DNA of 64,000 nt from JBFLYO01 sp040756745 (lineage in GTDB: Bacteria > Bacteroidota > Ignavibacteria > UBA10030 > UBA6906). The notes below the pieces were generated by a model. That model saw nothing but the letters and a program-made list of their open reading frames with translations. It was not told the origin of the DNA and did not search any database. The DNA lies in assembly GCA_040756745.1 (NCBI GenBank), contig JBFLYO010000018.1, positions 6,244 through 70,243 on the forward strand, written 5' to 3'. This document shows, one piece after another, positions 9,240-18,427 of this stretch (positions are counted from its first letter, which is position 1; each line of letters opens with the position of its first letter). A program made the position numbers and the translations under genes.

Positions 9240-12200
9240 ATGGTCATTCCCTGCCGGCAACCAGGCCAGCGTGACAAGCAATCAGGGTTGCCTCCCCTCT
9301 TGCAGAGATTGCTCGTTGCGCTTCTCCTGAGCCTTCCCGCGCTGCGAAGTGCCAACGCGCTTCAATCCCTTCCTCTTGAGATCGTGAAGAAGGACTTCAA
9401 GGCCTTTTGCATCCTCCAGGACCGGTTAGGATTCATGTGGTTTGGGTCGTTGAGCGGCCTCTATCGATATGATGGCTACATGTTCAACGCGTTCCGGCAT
9501 GATGCTGTTGACACAACGACGCTCTCCGACGATCAGGTAAATGCGCTGGCCGAAGATGGCACGGGAAATCTCTGGGTCGGAACGCGGGTTGGTCTGGATA
9601 GACTGAATCCCTTCACGGGAAGGGTGACGCGGTTCGTGCTCGATCGCTCGATGGCCACGGAAAGGGCGGGAACATTCGTGACGTCGCTCCTCGTCGACAG
9701 GGAAGGGACTCTGTGGATTGGGACACAGGAGCAGGGGGTGCTGGAAGCCATGATGAGAAACACGAGAGGAGAGGATACCCTCGTGATTAGGCGCCATACG
9801 TGGCGGCCCGACGATTCCTCAAGCCTCAGCAATCCCCACGTTCACGCCTTGTGCGACGACTCTCGCAGCCACGGGCAGTACCTCTTTGTTGCGACATCAC
9901 ACGGACTCAATCGACTTGACAAGCGGACGGGGAGGAGCGTCCGGTTCTTTCATGAGCCGGGGAACCAGGAGAGCATGAGCCACAACGAGGTGTGGAATAT
10001 CAGTGAGGACAGCTCGGGAGACATTTGGCTTGGCGTCGGGAACGGGGTCTGCCGAATGGTGCGCCGGCAGGACGGGAGCACGATCTTTCGCTCGGTCCCA
10101 TTAGACCTCCGCGATCCTGTGTTCAACATTTGCCACTCCCATGATGGGTCAATCTGGATCACTACGCACGCGTCGGAGATCATTCGGCTGGATTCCGCGG
10201 GTCGCCAGGCTGGTCGACATTCGTTGACATGGACAATTAACGGCCGCCTCATGCCGGATCCAGTCCTGTCCACGCTCTGTGACCGGCAGGGAACGCTCTG
10301 GATCGGCTCGTCATACCACCTCTGGCGGGTGGATCCTATGCGGAAGAGTTTCCACTTCGTCCCTATTGCCCCGCCCCGTCGCCAATGGCAGATGGCGATT
10401 ACTGACTTCGTCGAGGACCGCCAGGGTGACCTCTGGATTGCAACGACGTCGCGGGGACTCCTCCGCGCTCGAGCAGCGAGCCGTGACACAATCAACTACG
10501 CACATGTCCCGGGCGATCCCCGCAGCCTCTGCTGGAACGAAGTGCAACGCATCCTGCAGGATCAGACTGGCTCGCTCTGGATCGGGACGACAAACGGCCT
10601 CGACCAGTACGACCCGCGGACAGACTCGTTCAAACACTTCCGGCGAGATTCGCGGAACGCGGAGAACATCCGGGGATTGTCCGGAAACTGCGTTTACGAG
10701 ATTTACGAGGATCACGCCGGAGACCTCTGGATCGCCACGAATGGCGGCCTCTCTAGGCTGGATCGCGGAACAATGCGTTTCCAGCACTACCTCCACAAGG
10801 GGGAAATGCTAGACCTCGGATTCTACATCGGTGCCGTCTGTCAGCCCCGGACCTGGACTGATGGGAGCCTTTTGCTGGGCTCCAGGGGGCTGTACAAATT
10901 CCGTCCGGCCGACGGATCTCTCGCCCGCTATGAGCACGTGTCAGATCTGCCAGGTTCGCACGTCGACCATATGATTCACACCCTGTACGAGGATGCAACG
11001 GCCAACATCTGGGTAGGCACGTTTGCGGGGCTGTTCATGCTGGGAGCCAACGGGACGTTTCGAGACTTCAGAGAAGAACAGTCGCTACCCACCAGTCTGG
11101 TGAGCCAGATCATCGAGGACCGTGATGGTTTTCTCTGGGTAGGCACGGCCGATAAGGGGTTGGTGAAATACGATCCCACCGGAGGCACACTCCGGACCTA
11201 CGAAGTGAAAGAAGGGTTCCTCACAAACGAGTTCCCCGTTTCCAGTCCCTGCAGGTCGAAGGACGGGACGCTCTATTTCGGGAGAGGAAATGGACTTACT
11301 CGATTCAACCCGCAATCTGTTCGCGACAACACATTCGTTCCCCCGATTCGCATCACCGGGATGCGGATCTTTGACCGGCCGCATGTTCCGGAGCGGGGAT
11401 TCGATGAGTCTGATGGGATCACTCTCTCCCATACAGAGACCATGCTGGTCATCGAGTTCATCGCGCTCAGCTTCACGGACGCCGAGGAGAATCAATATGC
11501 CTATAGAATGGAGGGATTATCCGACGAGTGGTTCTTCTGCAAATCCCAGCGGACTGCTACATTCACCAACCTCGATCCCGGGGAATACGTCTTCCACGTA
11601 AAAGGTTCAAACTGTGACGGACTCTGGAACGAGGCCGGGACCTCTTTGCGTATCGTGATCACTCCTCCTTGGTGGAGAACCGCGTGGGCCTATGGTCTGT
11701 ACGGCGTGATCCTCATGTCCGCGCTGTACGGGGTGCATCGCACCCGGCTCAACAGGCAACGTTTGAGACACCAGTTGCAGATTGAGCAGCTCGAAGCCCA
11801 GAAGCTGAAAGAGGTCGATCAGGTCAAGTCCCGATTCTTCTCGAATGTCTCCCATGAATTCCGCACGCCGCTGACGCTGATCATCGGTCCCGCGGAGAAG
11901 CTCCGCGCTTCGCTCAGCGATCCTCGTTCGCTTGAGGATGCGAACCTCATCTACCGCAACGCCAAAAAACTCCACGGACTCATCAATCAGCTCCTCGACT
12001 TCGCCCGGGTGGAAGCGGGAAGCATGAAGTTGGCCGTGAGCTCTGGCGATATCGTGGTGTTCGTTAACCGGGCCGTACAGTCGTACCAGTCATGGGCCGA
12101 ACGAAAAAGGATAGGTTTGACCTTCGAGTGTGATCAGGACTTCTTCAGAGGGTTCTTCGACCGGGACAAGGTGGAGAAGATCCTCAACAATCTGGTCTCC

Positions 12201-13400
12201 AACGCGCTGAAATTCACGCAGGAGGGCGGACGTGTCACCGTGTCGCTCTCCAATCTGCAATCCGGAGGTCACAGGCCTGCGGAGTTGGCCGTGTGTGATA
12301 CCGGCATCGGCATCTCCGCTGAACATCTCCCGCATATCTTCGACCGTTTCTACCGGATTGACGAATCGCACAAGACGGAGGGAACCGGCATCGGCCTCGC
12401 GCTCACAAGGGAGCTTGTGGAACTGCATCATGGGACGATTTCAGTGAAGAGCGAGACGGCAAAAGGGTCGGAATTCATCGTGCGTATTCCTCTGCATCGC
12501 GAAGCCTACAGCGACGATGAGATTGCGGAGAGCCGGGTGGGAACCGAGACGGAAGGGGAGCTGGGGAGATTCGTATCGGCGGCAGAGTCGGTGCCTTCAT
12601 TGCCGGCGGAATTGCCTTGCCCCGGAGAAAGGCCCATCATCCTCGTGGTTGAAGACAATGCCGATGTCCGTGCCTACGTCCGTGGGTACCTTGAGGCAGA
12701 GTATGCTGTCCTGGAAGCAGAAGATGGAGCCAAGGGACTGGCAAAGTCGATAGAGACGATCCCCGATCTTGTTGTGAGCGACGTGATGATGCCTGCCATG
12801 GACGGGTACGAGCTCTGCCGTGCGCTCAAGCAGGACGAGCGGACGAGCCACATCCCCGTCATTCTTCTCACAGCACGAGCGGCTACGGAGAGCAAGATCG
12901 AGGGACTGGCGACCGGCGCGGACGACTATCTGACGAAACCGTTTGAAGCGCCGGAGTTGCTTGCTCGCATCAGCAATCTTATAGAGGGGAGGCGCCTGTT
13001 GCGTGAGAAATGGAGCAAAACTGTGGCGCTGAGACCTGGCGAAGTAGCTGTTACATCACTGGACGATCCGTTCCTGAGACGGGTCATGGCGAGTGTGCAG
13101 ACCAACATGGGGAAAGCGAGCTATGGCGTCGATGAACTGGCGCACGATGCTTGCCTGAGCCGCTCGCAGCTTCACCGGAAGTTAGTGGCGCTGACGAATC
13201 TGCCCCCTGCTGAGTTCACCCGCCGTATGCGGCTGTTGCGGGCCAGGGACATGCTTGATAAAAACGCCGGAACGGTCGCAGAAGTGGCCGAATATGTTGG
13301 ATTCTCTGATGCCTCGTATTTCGCCCACGCCTTTCAGAAGGAGTTCGGCGTTCTCCCAAGCGAAGTTCGTCGTACCGGCAGCATTCCCTCCAGAGCCTAG
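9240..13400 (+). CDS. Hybrid two-component system protein (propeller/Y_Y_Y/HisKA/REC/AraC)
   Basis: A protein of 1386 aa starting at ATG 9240 after AGGAA. In order: a signal/anchor segment (about 22-45), a periplasmic propeller of repeated reg_prop motifs such as DLWIATNGGLSRLD and GTLWIGTQEQGV (about 50-720), a Y_Y_Y domain (about 730-800), a transmembrane helix (AWAYGLYGVILMSALYGV), HisKA with the phospho-acceptor His in NVSHEFRTPLTLIIG (about 870), a HATPase (DTGIGISAEHLPHIFDRFYR, GTGIGLALTRELVELH), a receiver with Asp in VVSDVMMPAMDGYEL (about 1180) and an AraC DNA-binding domain. This is the complete HTCS layout used by Bacteroidota to couple oligosaccharide sensing to transcription in one polypeptide. 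All key residues are present. No polysaccharide locus is adjacent, so the target is open. Confidence 0.96.
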   Translation: MVIPCRQPGQRDKQSGLPPLLQRLLVALLLSLPALRSANALQSLPLEIVKKDFKAFCILQDRLGFMWFGSLSGLYRYDGYMFNAFRHDAVDTTTLSDDQVNALAEDGTGNLWVGTRVGLDRLNPFTGRVTRFVLDRSMATERAGTFVTSLLVDREGTLWIGTQEQGVLEAMMRNTRGEDTLVIRRHTWRPDDSSSLSNPHVHALCDDSRSHGQYLFVATSHGLNRLDKRTGRSVRFFHEPGNQESMSHNEVWNISEDSSGDIWLGVGNGVCRMVRRQDGSTIFRSVPLDLRDPVFNICHSHDGSIWITTHASEIIRLDSAGRQAGRHSLTWTINGRLMPDPVLSTLCDRQGTLWIGSSYHLWRVDPMRKSFHFVPIAPPRRQWQMAITDFVEDRQGDLWIATTSRGLLRARAASRDTINYAHVPGDPRSLCWNEVQRILQDQTGSLWIGTTNGLDQYDPRTDSFKHFRRDSRNAENIRGLSGNCVYEIYEDHAGDLWIATNGGLSRLDRGTMRFQHYLHKGEMLDLGFYIGAVCQPRTWTDGSLLLGSRGLYKFRPADGSLARYEHVSDLPGSHVDHMIHTLYEDATANIWVGTFAGLFMLGANGTFRDFREEQSLPTSLVSQIIEDRDGFLWVGTADKGLVKYDPTGGTLRTYEVKEGFLTNEFPVSSPCRSKDGTLYFGRGNGLTRFNPQSVRDNTFVPPIRITGMRIFDRPHVPERGFDESDGITLSHTETMLVIEFIALSFTDAEENQYAYRMEGLSDEWFFCKSQRTATFTNLDPGEYVFHVKGSNCDGLWNEAGTSLRIVITPPWWRTAWAYGLYGVILMSALYGVHRTRLNRQRLRHQLQIEQLEAQKLKEVDQVKSRFFSNVSHEFRTPLTLIIGPAEKLRASLSDPRSLEDANLIYRNAKKLHGLINQLLDFARVEAGSMKLAVSSGDIVVFVNRAVQSYQSWAERKRIGLTFECDQDFFRGFFDRDKVEKILNNLVSNALKFTQEGGRVTVSLSNLQSGGHRPAELAVCDTGIGISAEHLPHIFDRFYRIDESHKTEGTGIGLALTRELVELHHGTISVKSETAKGSEFIVRIPLHREAYSDDEIAESRVGTETEGELGRFVSAAESVPSLPAELPCPGERPIILVVEDNADVRAYVRGYLEAEYAVLEAEDGAKGLAKSIETIPDLVVSDVMMPAMDGYELCRALKQDERTSHIPVILLTARAATESKIEGLATGADDYLTKPFEAPELLARISNLIEGRRLLREKWSKTVALRPGEVAVTSLDDPFLRRVMASVQTNMGKASYGVDELAHDACLSRSQLHRKLVALTNLPPAEFTRRMRLLRARDMLDKNAGTVAEVAEYVGFSDASYFAHAFQKEFGVLPSEVRRTGSIPSRA

Positions 13401-13762
13401 ACAACTGAGCCTGACCCCTCGTTTGGCATCCATTCCCGGCGTTTGTCTCATCGTTGCGCCGATGTGGCAAAATGCGACAAAACCTCTTCTCTTTGCGACA
13501 CAAACCCTAACCTCTCTCACCTGCACGTTGCTACATTGAGGCATTCAAAGCCGGAGTTGCGTCGGGTCCCCGATCTTCTGACCGAAGGTTCCAGTGAAGG
13601 GGCGTGGAGATCCGCACTACGCCGGAGAGTTCAGCTATCTGATTTCAGATATCTGAATTCGGGCCGCCAGCGGCGGCCCGAAAGGCGTTCGGTCGATTGG
13701 AGCAGAATTACGAGGTCTAGCTCAGGGAGTCGATGCTGGCAAACGGAAGGAGGACCCATGCC
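13401..13762. other. Intergenic region with palindromic repeat copy 3
   Basis: No gene is supported here. Bases 13631-13682 hold a third composite palindrome: a GATATC-rich module (TCAGATATCTGAATTC) followed by a GC-rich hairpin with 11-bp arms (TTCGGGCCGCC...GGCGGCCCGAA). The GC-rich hairpin differs from that of copies 1 and 2 although the GATATC module is shared. A possible -10 (TACATT, 13532-13537) lacks a matching -35. Confidence 0.65.
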
Positions 13763-16015
13763 ATGAAAGCTCATGCTCTGTTCCGAACCTATTGCTACGT
13801 GATATTCCTTGCACTGGTTGCTTTCTGTCAGGGCGATGCTTTTTCCCAAGATGAGCTGTCACAGATACGACAAGCCATTGTGGAAAAAGGGGCAACGTGG
13901 ACTGCCAGCGAGAATTGGCTCACGAGACTTCCATCCGATGCACAAAAGAGACTGTGCGGCGTCGTTTCTCAACCACGCGATCTAACACGGGCAAAGATGC
14001 TGTCTATTCCATTGATAAGCAATCTCCCATCAAATTTTGATTGGCGCAATAACAATGGCAACTGGACTACTCCGGTAAAGAATCAATTTCCTGCGACATG
14101 TGGCAGTTGTTGGGCATTTGGTGCAATTGCACAGGTAGAATCGTGGTGGAAGATCCACAACAGCACTCCCGACTCGATGATTGATCTGTCGGAACAGTCA
14201 CTTCTTTCTTGCAGCGGTGCCGGCTCGTGTGCTGGCGGCGACGACTGGAAAGCGCTGGATTTTGTCAAATCAGTGGGCGTCCCCACTGAAGCGTGCTTTG
14301 CGTATCAGGCGAATGACCAGGTCTCTTGCAGCCAGGCATGCAGTAATTGGGCAAATGAAGCCGTCAAGATTCCGGGGTGGGGAATAATCACGCTAGAAGA
14401 GGCAGTGGTTGAGAATGTCAAGAGTGCTGTCTTCCGGCATCCTGTGCAGGCCGCGTACCGTGTATACCAGGATTTCCCGTCCTATTCGCATGGAATCTAC
14501 AAGTATGTCTGGGGCAACTACTTGGGGAACCATTTGATCCTCATCGTTGGCTGGAATGATGAGGAACAGTCCTGGATCTGCAAGAACAGTTGGGGAACAG
14601 ACTGGGGCGAAACCGTCAATTTCACTCCCCATACCCCTGGTGCAGGAAATGGCGGTTACTTCAGGATAAAGTGGGGGGAGTGCGGCATCGGTTCGTTCAT
14701 TCCATTCATCTGGGACGAAATCACCAGCGACCCTTCATTCGCTTACTCGCCTGACCGAATCGATACCGCCCTGTCCGTTGGCGATACATTATCCCAACGC
14801 GTGAATCTGGTCAATGCCGGGCCGGGGACGCTCGAGTTTTCGTCAATGGATTACCAATCCCCACAGGTGGCACGTTTTCATTCCTCCACTTTCCACGCCT
14901 ATAGCGGACGGTCGTGGTGGTGCGGCGACTCACAGATTGGTGGCTACAGCTACTACTGGCTGCAGTATCTCGATCTGCCTGTACTGAATCTTTCTCATAC
15001 CAGTCTCCCGAAGTTGTCTTTCATGGGCTGCTGGGCAATGGAAAATCCTTCGAGTAGCCCTCCACCCCCATCGTTTGACGGCTGGGACGGCTGCAATGTC
15101 TGGGTGTCTGCCGATGGTGGCGAGTCTTTTGACGTGGCAGTTCCCGAGAGCCCCGCATACAATTGCACAAGCCTGTACAGTTTTGGCGGCGCAGGTTGGG
15201 GCTGGAATATGGGGGTTGGTATTCCCGGTTGGGCAGGAAAGAGCAATGGCTGGTCGCAAATTGAATTCGACCTTCTCCCATACAGGTCAGACAGCGTCAT
15301 CATCCGATTCGCCTTTGCGGCAGATGCAGGGATCAGTACTCTTGACGATCCTTCCTTGTACGGTTTCTTGATTGATGACATCACGGTAACTGATGCTGGT
15401 GGAATGCTCTTTGAGAATCATGGCGATGCCGACACAGCCATACATGTGCATGGGAACGCTGGGTGGGAGAGAGCAGACTGGATCATGTTGACCCCCGGCA
15501 CGGGAACTATCGGACCGAACGCCGTGTTGCCGACCGATCTCAGAATAACCACAAAAGGCTTGGCTGCAGGTCGTTATTACGGCATTGTGGTTTTCACCTC
15601 GAATGATGTGACATACGTCCCTAATTATTCCTTCTCAGGTGGAATCCAGATCAACCTAAGAGTTCAGGATACAGCCGCTACTGCTGTTCAAGAACAAGTC
15701 GTAGAGATCCCTCAGCATTGGGCTCTGGCGCAAAACTACCCCAACCCGTTCAACGCCTCCACCAAGATCGGATATCAGATATCTGATATCAGATATCTGA
15801 AATTGGCGGTGTACGACATCCTCGGCCGCGAAGTGGCGGTGCTTGTGAACGAGAAGAAGGAGCCGGGGAGCTACACGGTAAAGTTCAACGCAAGTGGCCT
15901 GTCGAGCGGTGTGTACATCTATCGGCTTATCGCCGGGAGCCCCGCGACAGGCTCGGGGCCGCGAGCAGAGTCGAGCGGCTTCGTGCAGGCCCGAACCATG
16001 CTTCTTTTGAAATAA
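13763..16015 (+). CDS. Papain-like (C1) peptidase exported by T9SS
   Basis: A protein of 750 aa from ATG 13763, 9 bp after AGGAGG. Signal peptide (YVIFLALVAFCQG), a short propeptide-like region, then a C1A peptidase: FDWRNNNGNWTTPVKNQ, catalytic Cys in TCGSCWAF (about residue 116), His in GNHLILIVGW (about 255) and Asn in CKNSWGTDWGE (about 274). It continues with beta-sandwich regions and a T9SS type A sorting domain (NYPNPFN, DILGREVAVLV, SGVYIYRL). The enzyme should be surface-attached or released and degrade peptides outside the cell. Two palindromic repeats have entered the sorting domain in frame (15771-15800 and about 15939-15959), adding residues without breaking the reading frame. 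Confidence 0.93.
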   Translation: MKAHALFRTYCYVIFLALVAFCQGDAFSQDELSQIRQAIVEKGATWTASENWLTRLPSDAQKRLCGVVSQPRDLTRAKMLSIPLISNLPSNFDWRNNNGNWTTPVKNQFPATCGSCWAFGAIAQVESWWKIHNSTPDSMIDLSEQSLLSCSGAGSCAGGDDWKALDFVKSVGVPTEACFAYQANDQVSCSQACSNWANEAVKIPGWGIITLEEAVVENVKSAVFRHPVQAAYRVYQDFPSYSHGIYKYVWGNYLGNHLILIVGWNDEEQSWICKNSWGTDWGETVNFTPHTPGAGNGGYFRIKWGECGIGSFIPFIWDEITSDPSFAYSPDRIDTALSVGDTLSQRVNLVNAGPGTLEFSSMDYQSPQVARFHSSTFHAYSGRSWWCGDSQIGGYSYYWLQYLDLPVLNLSHTSLPKLSFMGCWAMENPSSSPPPPSFDGWDGCNVWVSADGGESFDVAVPESPAYNCTSLYSFGGAGWGWNMGVGIPGWAGKSNGWSQIEFDLLPYRSDSVIIRFAFAADAGISTLDDPSLYGFLIDDITVTDAGGMLFENHGDADTAIHVHGNAGWERADWIMLTPGTGTIGPNAVLPTDLRITTKGLAAGRYYGIVVFTSNDVTYVPNYSFSGGIQINLRVQDTAATAVQEQVVEIPQHWALAQNYPNPFNASTKIGYQISDIRYLKLAVYDILGREVAVLVNEKKEPGSYTVKFNASGLSSGVYIYRLIAGSPATGSGPRAESSGFVQARTMLLLK
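15771..15800. repeat. GATATC palindromic repeat inside T9SS sorting domain
   Basis: A nested palindrome made of GATATCAGATATC words, matching the GATATC module of the elements near 7100, 7800 and 13640. It is read as GYQISDIRYLK, an insertion between the PSTKI-type strand and KLAVYDILGREVA. Confidence 0.8.
15939..15959. repeat. Second in-frame palindrome in the same sorting domain
   Basis: GCCCCG (15939-15944) and CGGGGC (15954-15959) form a hairpin. The encoded PATGSGPRAESS interrupts the otherwise standard AG...GFVQARTMLLLK ending, as judged against the other T9SS domains in this window. Confidence 0.6.
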
Positions 16016-16020
16016 GGACA

Positions 16021-16179
16021 CTACGCCGTCGGCTCCGGTTCCTCATCACGTGAGCTGGTGAGCGCGCCGAACTCCGAGAGAAGATCCCTGTGCATTACAT
16101 TGCTGAATGACGATAACCAGCGAGGGAGGAATGCCTCGTCGAGAGCCCTGGCGAGTCTAGCGAGGAGGGCTTGAAACAT
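16021..16179 (-). pseudogene. Possible remnant of a nucleotidyltransferase-type toxin gene
   Basis: A 52-codon frame starts at ATG 16179, inside the last codons of the 16157-16372 gene in a different frame. Its beginning (MFQALLARLARALDEA) resembles the start of MNT-like nucleotidyltransferases that are often encoded just after the small protein upstream, but the expected GGQAV/GS...D catalytic motif is absent and the frame soon ends. I read it as a truncated partner. This rests on recall of the family and is tentative. Confidence 0.35.
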
Positions 16180-16372
16180 TCGCGTTCAGTGCGGCGGCAA
16201 GTCGGACGTCGTCCTCGAGGCCAAAGAGAAGGTCATCCTCCCCGAACCTCCCGAGCTGCCTGGCCTCCTCAAGCAGGGCCTCGAGAATCATGAACTTCTG
16301 CTCGAGAGTGAGGGGCTCGGCGGCAAGCGACCTTCTTTTGAATGAGGAGAACCGCGCTGGGTCAGAAATCAT
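16157..16372 (-). CDS. Small helical protein, possible antitoxin-like partner
   Basis: 71 aa at most. The conserved-looking part is LTLEQKFMILEALLEEARQLG followed by LEDDVRLAAALN, a pattern I recognise from small proteins that precede nucleotidyltransferase genes in Bacteroidota and thermophiles. A promoter-like TTGAAT-17-TACATG lies immediately upstream and overlaps the first codons, so translation may begin further inside. No DNA-binding or catalytic motif is visible. Function is unknown; antitoxin-like is an inference from the overlapping remnant downstream. Confidence 0.45.
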   Translation of the reverse strand: MISDPARFSSFKRRSLAAEPLTLEQKFMILEALLEEARQLGRFGEDDLLFGLEDDVRLAAALNANVSSPPR

Positions 16373-16511
16373 ACATACATGTACGAAGAAACCACCAAGG
16401 ATTCAACCGACGCATCTGTCTCGATACCTTGGTTTTGAACCATTCATGGCAATGACGACATGCCGCGTGCAACGGCGCACCGACGCGCTCTTTGATCGCC
16501 TGCATGTTGGG

Positions 16512-17651
16512 CTATCGCAAGAGGACGAGCCTCTTCGAAGCCACGAACTCCCCAGCTTTCAGGCGATAGAAATACACTCCGCTCGACATCCCCGATGCAT
16601 CGAATGTGATCTCGTGATGTCCCGCATCCCGGGCACCATCAACAAGCCTCGCCAACTCCTGTCCAAGGGCATTGCTGATCGTAAGCGTGACGCGCGAGGC
16701 CATGGGAAGATCGAATGAGATCACTGTGGCCGGGTTAAAAGGATTAGGATAATTCTGCTGCAATCGATACCCAGGCGGCAGGACGTCGTGGTCATCTACC
16801 CCGACCACGCCATTCCATCCGGCCAGCCGCGCCAGTAACCACCAGAACGCACCTCCCTTGAGCACACAATTCAGTCCCTGAGAATGAGCACAACACCCGG
16901 CACAAATCGTACCGGCTATTGAGGTGAGAATTGATGATGGGTGACTCTGGATCCATTGTTGTGCCCAATTGCCGGCGTAGTGCATGCGAAGAGAGTCTGT
17001 GTAGTCGCAGTTATCATCCGCGTACAGCTTCATAAAATTCGTCACTCCATCCGGGTCAAAGCTCTCTATGTCCGCAAAGTCATACAGTATCTTCCCATTG
17101 GCATTGCAGAATGCCCGGATCTGAGTGTTCCGTTGGTTCGTATTCGCGCCCTCCCCGAGCCCGTCCAGGTGCCCGGTCATGTACACGAACTTCACAGATG
17201 GAAAATCACGCTCGAGTGCGTTCATCAGGTTGAGATACACATCGACACTCTCAGCACTCAATTCATAGAGCTCCCCGCACCAAGCCCACATGATGACGTT
17301 CCGGTTGTTTGCAGGGTCGTTGAGGATCTGCCGGGTCCTCGCCTCCCAGGTACGAAGATCAGGCGCACCAAGATCCACCCCGTCGGCGATATTGTCATCC
17401 AGCATGCCGGCTGCAAATGAGTATTTGCTATCCCACGCCGCTATTGCGTCGACCCCCACAGCCAACTGAGTGCCATGCGACGTGTGCCCATACGCGATTC
17501 GCAACTGAGCACGCGCCTGGTCGACGTAGGTGTCAGGAATCCAGGTAAAATTGGTGTGATAGTGATTGATGATCTGGCTTCGCGCTCCGGTCATGAGGAC
17601 AAGCATCGGAACAAGCACCAGAATGCGCCGCGTGCACGGTTTCAATTTCAT
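16512..17651 (-). CDS. T9SS-exported protein of unknown function
   Basis: A protein of 379 aa with ATG preceded by AAGGAG. Signal peptide (ILVLVPMLVLMTGARS), then a globular region with AYGHTSHGTQL, VIMWAWCGELYEL and FVYMTGHLDGLGEG, which has the rhythm of an SGNH/GDSL-like hydrolase but without a clear GDS block. Residues from about 300 are a T9SS sorting domain (QQNYPNPFNPATVI, SGVYFYRLKAGEF). It lies alone on the minus strand between two short gaps. The export route is well supported; the activity is unknown. Confidence 0.85.
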   Translation of the reverse strand: MKLKPCTRRILVLVPMLVLMTGARSQIINHYHTNFTWIPDTYVDQARAQLRIAYGHTSHGTQLAVGVDAIAAWDSKYSFAAGMLDDNIADGVDLGAPDLRTWEARTRQILNDPANNRNVIMWAWCGELYELSAESVDVYLNLMNALERDFPSVKFVYMTGHLDGLGEGANTNQRNTQIRAFCNANGKILYDFADIESFDPDGVTNFMKLYADDNCDYTDSLRMHYAGNWAQQWIQSHPSSILTSIAGTICAGCCAHSQGLNCVLKGGAFWWLLARLAGWNGVVGVDDHDVLPPGYRLQQNYPNPFNPATVISFDLPMASRVTLTISNALGQELARLVDGARDAGHHEITFDASGMSSGVYFYRLKAGEFVASKRLVLLR

Positions 17652-17807
17652 TTCTCCTTGCTCGAGTGAGAATTCTCCGGACCTGGCGCCATTATCGCTT
17701 TGGCCCAGATCGGAAGGAAGAACGGGAAAAGGGAAAGAACAGTGTCGGACAGCAGGAATTCAGAAACGCCTATGACAAAGTAGTGAGATGATGAGTGGGA
17801 TTCAACA

Positions 17808-18407
17808 TCATCGGGCAACTCTGGTGTGCCGTTCGACATACATAGGGACTTCCTGGTGCACAAGGAACCGCACGGCATCGTTCAATGCGCTGGATGTAAT
17901 ACTCGACCTGAACTGGTGGGAGAAGACAGTAATCCCCCCCGCACATCGGATCAACTGCATCGTGAATGCCGAATCGGCTTCATCCGTCATGGCGCCGGTA
18001 ATGACAAAGTCCACCGAGAGCTCCTTTTCAAGAGCCCTCAGGACCTCCTTGTTAGTGGGTTTGAGCGATTCAAGCCCGAGTGATGTCTGTTCGGCTCGGA
18101 TTGTTGGAAAGGGGAAGATTCTGTATGACTGATTGGATGACTTCAGCGCCTGATAAAGCTTTACAGAGAGGTCGGTCTGCTGCCCGTCGGGTCCGGCAAA
18201 ATCAAGAATCCCCAACCCAATGAGAGAGGTAAATCCGTCGAAGGGATTGATTGCAATCGCCTTATACGAGACATCGGCAAATTCCGCACTGGTCGCCACC
18301 GATTGTGTGTATCTATCGGCGGGTTGGCCTGCGGCATGGATGACGATAACCAGAAATGCAGTTGAGATGAGACTCAAACGCATCACCTGTCTGCGAACGC
18401 CGTTCAT
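17808..18407 (-). CDS. Exported CsgG/FlgO-like small protein
   Basis: A protein of 199 aa with a signal peptide (LSLISTAFLVIVIHAAG). The body contains LEKELSVDFVITGAMTD and a following strand pair ending in DAVRFLVHQ. This alternation resembles periplasmic CsgG/TolB-N/FlgO-type domains, which assemble at the outer membrane. There is no lipobox Cys. It begins 20 bp after the kinase gene 18428-19747 and is probably in the same operon, so it could be an envelope component monitored or controlled by the kinase. The family call is tentative. Confidence 0.55.
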   Translation of the reverse strand: MNGVRRQVMRLSLISTAFLVIVIHAAGQPADRYTQSVATSAEFADVSYKAIAINPFDGFTSLIGLGILDFAGPDGQQTDLSVKLYQALKSSNQSYRIFPFPTIRAEQTSLGLESLKPTNKEVLRALEKELSVDFVITGAMTDEADSAFTMQLIRCAGGITVFSHQFRSSITSSALNDAVRFLVHQEVPMYVERHTRVAR

Positions 18408-18427
18408 CGGAATCGAAGCTCCATCAG

